Positions 62,269 through 64,000 of a stretch of DNA of 64,000 nucleotides are shown piece after piece. The notes beneath the pieces were generated by a model. It was not told the DNA's origin and did not search any database. It saw only the letters and a program-made list of their open reading frames with translations. Origin of the DNA: Primorskyibacter sedentarius (GTDB taxonomy: Bacteria > Pseudomonadota > Alphaproteobacteria > Rhodobacterales > Rhodobacteraceae); assembly GCF_004342065.1 (NCBI RefSeq), contig NZ_SLZU01000003.1, forward strand, positions 248,001-312,000, given 5' to 3'. Position 1 is the stretch's first letter; each line of letters begins with the position of its first letter. Made by a program: the position numbers and the translations under genes.

Positions 62269-63366
62269 TCACGACAGGGCTGCCGCAAAATCCTCGTAGG
62301 TGAAGTCGCGGACCAGCCGCGTGGTCCCATCCATCTCGCGGATCGCGATGGCAGGCATTTTCACGCCATTGAACCAGTTTTTCTTGACCATTGTGTAACC
62401 CGCCGCATCTTGAATCGAAAGCCTGTCGCCGGGTTTGATCGGCGCGGGAAACCGGAATTCGCCAAAGATATCGCCGGCAAGGCAGGACTTGCCGCAGATC
62501 ATCCACTCTTCGGGCCCGTCATTCGGCGCGATCCTGGCGCTTTCGCGGTAGATCAGCAGATCCAGCATATGCGCCTCGATCGAACTGTCGACGATGGCCA
62601 GGTCCTTGCCGTTGAAAAGCGTGTCCAGCACCGTCACTTCCAGCGTGGTCGAATTGGTGATCGCGGCCTCGCCCGGTTCCAGATAGACCTGCACCTCATT
62701 CTCGCCCGCAAAGCGTTTGAGCCGCTCCGCCAGCCTGTCCAGCGGATAGCCTTCGCCGGTGAAATGGATGCCGCCGCCAAGGCTGATCCAGCCCATGCGG
62801 CGGATCAGGTGGCCGAAACGCGCCTCGATCAGGCCGAGCATCTCGTTGAACCGGTCAAAGTCCTCATTCTCGCAGTTGTTGTGGAACATGAAGCCGCTGA
62901 TGAGGTCCGCCACAGGTTCAATATCCGCCGGATCGTGTTCGCCCAACCGGCTGAAGGGGCGCGCGGGATCGGCCAGATCAAAGCCGGATGTCGACACGCC
63001 GGGATTGACCCGCAACCCGCGGGTATGGCCGCGACTGACCTCTTCGAAACGGCCAAGCTGGGCCGCGGTGTTGAAAATCACCTTGTCGGAATTGGCGAGC
63101 GTTTCGTCGATCTCATGTTCCGCCCAGGCGACGGAATAGGCGTGCGTCTCGCCGGGGAATTTCTCGCGTCCCAGCTTTACCTCGAACAAAGAGCTGGAGG
63201 TGGTGCCATCCATATAGTCGCTCATCATGTCGAAGACCGACCATGTGGCGAAACATTTCAATGCCAGCAACGCCTTGGCGCCGGATGCCTCGCGCAGATG
63301 CGCAATCTTTTCAAGGTTTGGCAGCAGCCGCGACTTGTCGATCAGGTAATAGGGTGTTTGCAGCAT
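62269..63366 (-). CDS. nspC: Carboxynorspermidine/carboxyspermidine decarboxylase
   Basis: 365-residue fold-III PLP decarboxylase. PLP Lys in LLALKCFATW (about residue 38), GGGIHFTGEGYP near residue 190, LEPGEAAI and the CGKSCLAGDIFGEF active-site Cys region near the C-terminus. It removes the carboxyl group from carboxyspermidine to give spermidine. The ATG at 63366 (complement) is chosen because the conserved YYLIDKSRLLPNL begins right after it. Partner of the dehydrogenase immediately downstream. Confidence 0.93.
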   Translation of the reverse strand: MLQTPYYLIDKSRLLPNLEKIAHLREASGAKALLALKCFATWSVFDMMSDYMDGTTSSSLFEVKLGREKFPGETHAYSVAWAEHEIDETLANSDKVIFNTAAQLGRFEEVSRGHTRGLRVNPGVSTSGFDLADPARPFSRLGEHDPADIEPVADLISGFMFHNNCENEDFDRFNEMLGLIEARFGHLIRRMGWISLGGGIHFTGEGYPLDRLAERLKRFAGENEVQVYLEPGEAAITNSTTLEVTVLDTLFNGKDLAIVDSSIEAHMLDLLIYRESARIAPNDGPEEWMICGKSCLAGDIFGEFRFPAPIKPGDRLSIQDAAGYTMVKKNWFNGVKMPAIAIREMDGTTRLVRDFTYEDFAAALS

Positions 63367-63484
63367 GTTACTCGCCCTCGGACCGGCTGGCAGGAGCCTC
63401 GCCATATAGGTCGTTTGCCGCTGCCGGGCAAGGCGCTGAGAGGCACGACGCCCGGGACGCGCCCTGCGGTCTTCAACTCAGGCA

Positions 63485-64000
63485 TCACCTCTCTGGGCCA
63501 GCACCCTTATCCGCGCCCGCCGCATGCAGCGCCTCTGCCTCGGCATTCGCGCCGCGCAGAAGGAACGCGTGTTCGGAGGCGACAAAGAACATGCTCACCC
63601 CCATATCCATCAAATCGGGCGCGGCATCGGAATTGGCCGCAAAGGTCATGAAGGCCTTGCCCGCCGCCCGCGCCGCCGCACCGGTTTCGCGCATTGCATC
63701 AAGCACTTTCGGGTCGGACATGTCGGTTTTGCCATAGCACACGGCAAGGTCGGCAGGCCCCACGAACAGCCCGTCTATCCCGTCGACCGCTGCGATCCCG
63801 GCCGCCGCCTTGACGCCTGCTGGCTCTTCGATCTGGGCGATCACGATGGTTTCATCCGCGCTTTGTTGCAGCACGTCCGCCATCGACCGCGTGGCAAACC
63901 CCGCCCACCGGGTCGAACCGGCATAGCCCCTCCCGCCTTCTCCGAAGCGGGCCGCGCGGGCGATATCCTGAGCCTTCTCGACGCTGTCCACATGTGGCAC
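63485..64000 (-). CDS. HpcH/HpaI aldolase family protein, N-terminus beyond window edge
   Basis: The C-terminal 171 residues of a class II pyruvate-type aldolase. Metal/substrate motifs: AQIEEPAGVKAA with the metal Glu, and GIDGLFVGPADLAVCYG with the metal Asp. Upstream PHVDSVEKAQDIARAARFGEGGRGYAG is also typical, split here by position. The GTG at the right edge is more likely an internal Val than the start. Members cleave 2-keto-3-deoxy or 4-hydroxy-2-oxo acids to pyruvate and an aldehyde (HpaI, GarL, RhmA). Could contribute to sugar-acid breakdown, but it is 6 kb from the regulated cluster. Confidence 0.88.
   Translation of the reverse strand: MPHVDSVEKAQDIARAARFGEGGRGYAGSTRWAGFATRSMADVLQQSADETIVIAQIEEPAGVKAAAGIAAVDGIDGLFVGPADLAVCYGKTDMSDPKVLDAMRETGAAARAAGKAFMTFAANSDAAPDLMDMGVSMFFVASEHAFLLRGANAEAEALHAAGADKGAGPER

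Overview
The window reads as chromosomal DNA of a marine Rhodobacteraceae (Roseobacter-group) alphaproteobacterium. The basis is high G+C, two complete TRAP transporters, a trp gene block running into moaC-moeA, an acs/actP-type acetate block, and the carboxynorspermidine route to polyamines. This placement is inferred from gene content and order, not from a marker-gene phylogeny. I saw no rRNA, tRNA, CRISPR array, insertion sequence or prophage.

Layout. (1) 1-6.5 kb, plus strand: 3' part of fabI, a LysE-type exporter, gpt, an aminotransferase, a PpiD-like chaperone and trpE. (2) 6.7-8.6 kb, minus strand: a YibQ-type divergent polysaccharide deacetylase that separates trpE from the rest of the trp genes. 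(3) 8.7-13.4 kb: a tightly overlapping block trpG-trpD-ung-trpC-moaC-moeA with a uracil-DNA glycosylase inside it. (4) 13.4-21.5 kb: an ornithine cyclodeaminase-like gene, trmO, and a hexuronate oxidation set (UxaA/GarD-family dehydratase, SMP-30 lactonase, uronate dehydrogenase, TRAP transporter). (5) 22.0-30.8 kb: an acetate-use block of acetyl-CoA synthetase, an adenylate kinase whose start overlaps the acs stop, DUF4212 plus a sodium:solute symporter, a cNMP/CBS/DUF294 protein, a small membrane protein, and a membrane-anchored DnaQ-type exonuclease. (6) 30.9-33.2 kb: a BadF-type sugar kinase and a Hint-domain protein. (7) 33.3-57.7 kb: a large sugar-acid cluster. (8) 58.0-59.9 kb: a three-gene YqjD/YqjE/DUF3618 envelope-stress-like operon. 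(9) 60.0-64.0 kb, minus strand: LysR regulator, carboxynorspermidine dehydrogenase and decarboxylase, and a truncated HpcH/HpaI aldolase.

The most interesting region is 33.3-57.7 kb. It holds an IlvD/Edd sugar-acid dehydratase, a DapA-fold protein matching 2-keto-3-deoxy-L-arabinonate dehydratase, an FAH-fold protein matching Caulobacter XylX (2-keto-3-deoxy-D-xylonate dehydratase), an SMP-30 lactonase, a XylB-like aldose dehydrogenase, KDG kinase, a DenD-like dehydrogenase, two HIBADH-family reductases, a second UxaA-family dehydratase, a TRAP transporter and a GntR/FCD regulator. Four intergenic copies of the palindrome TGGTATACCA lie at 35.9, 37.9, 52.8 and 56.8 kb, each in front of operons of this cluster, one of them directly upstream of gntR. 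They look like the operators of one autoregulated GntR regulon. Both enzyme types that make 2-oxoglutarate semialdehyde (from L-arabinonate and from D-xylonate) sit side by side in one operon, which suggests a combined pentose/pentonate oxidation pathway. The 2-oxoglutarate-semialdehyde dehydrogenase needed to finish it is not in the window. The XylB-like dehydrogenase carries Asn instead of the catalytic Lys of the SDR YxxxK motif, and both HIBADH-family reductases carry an unusual GRTP substrate loop.
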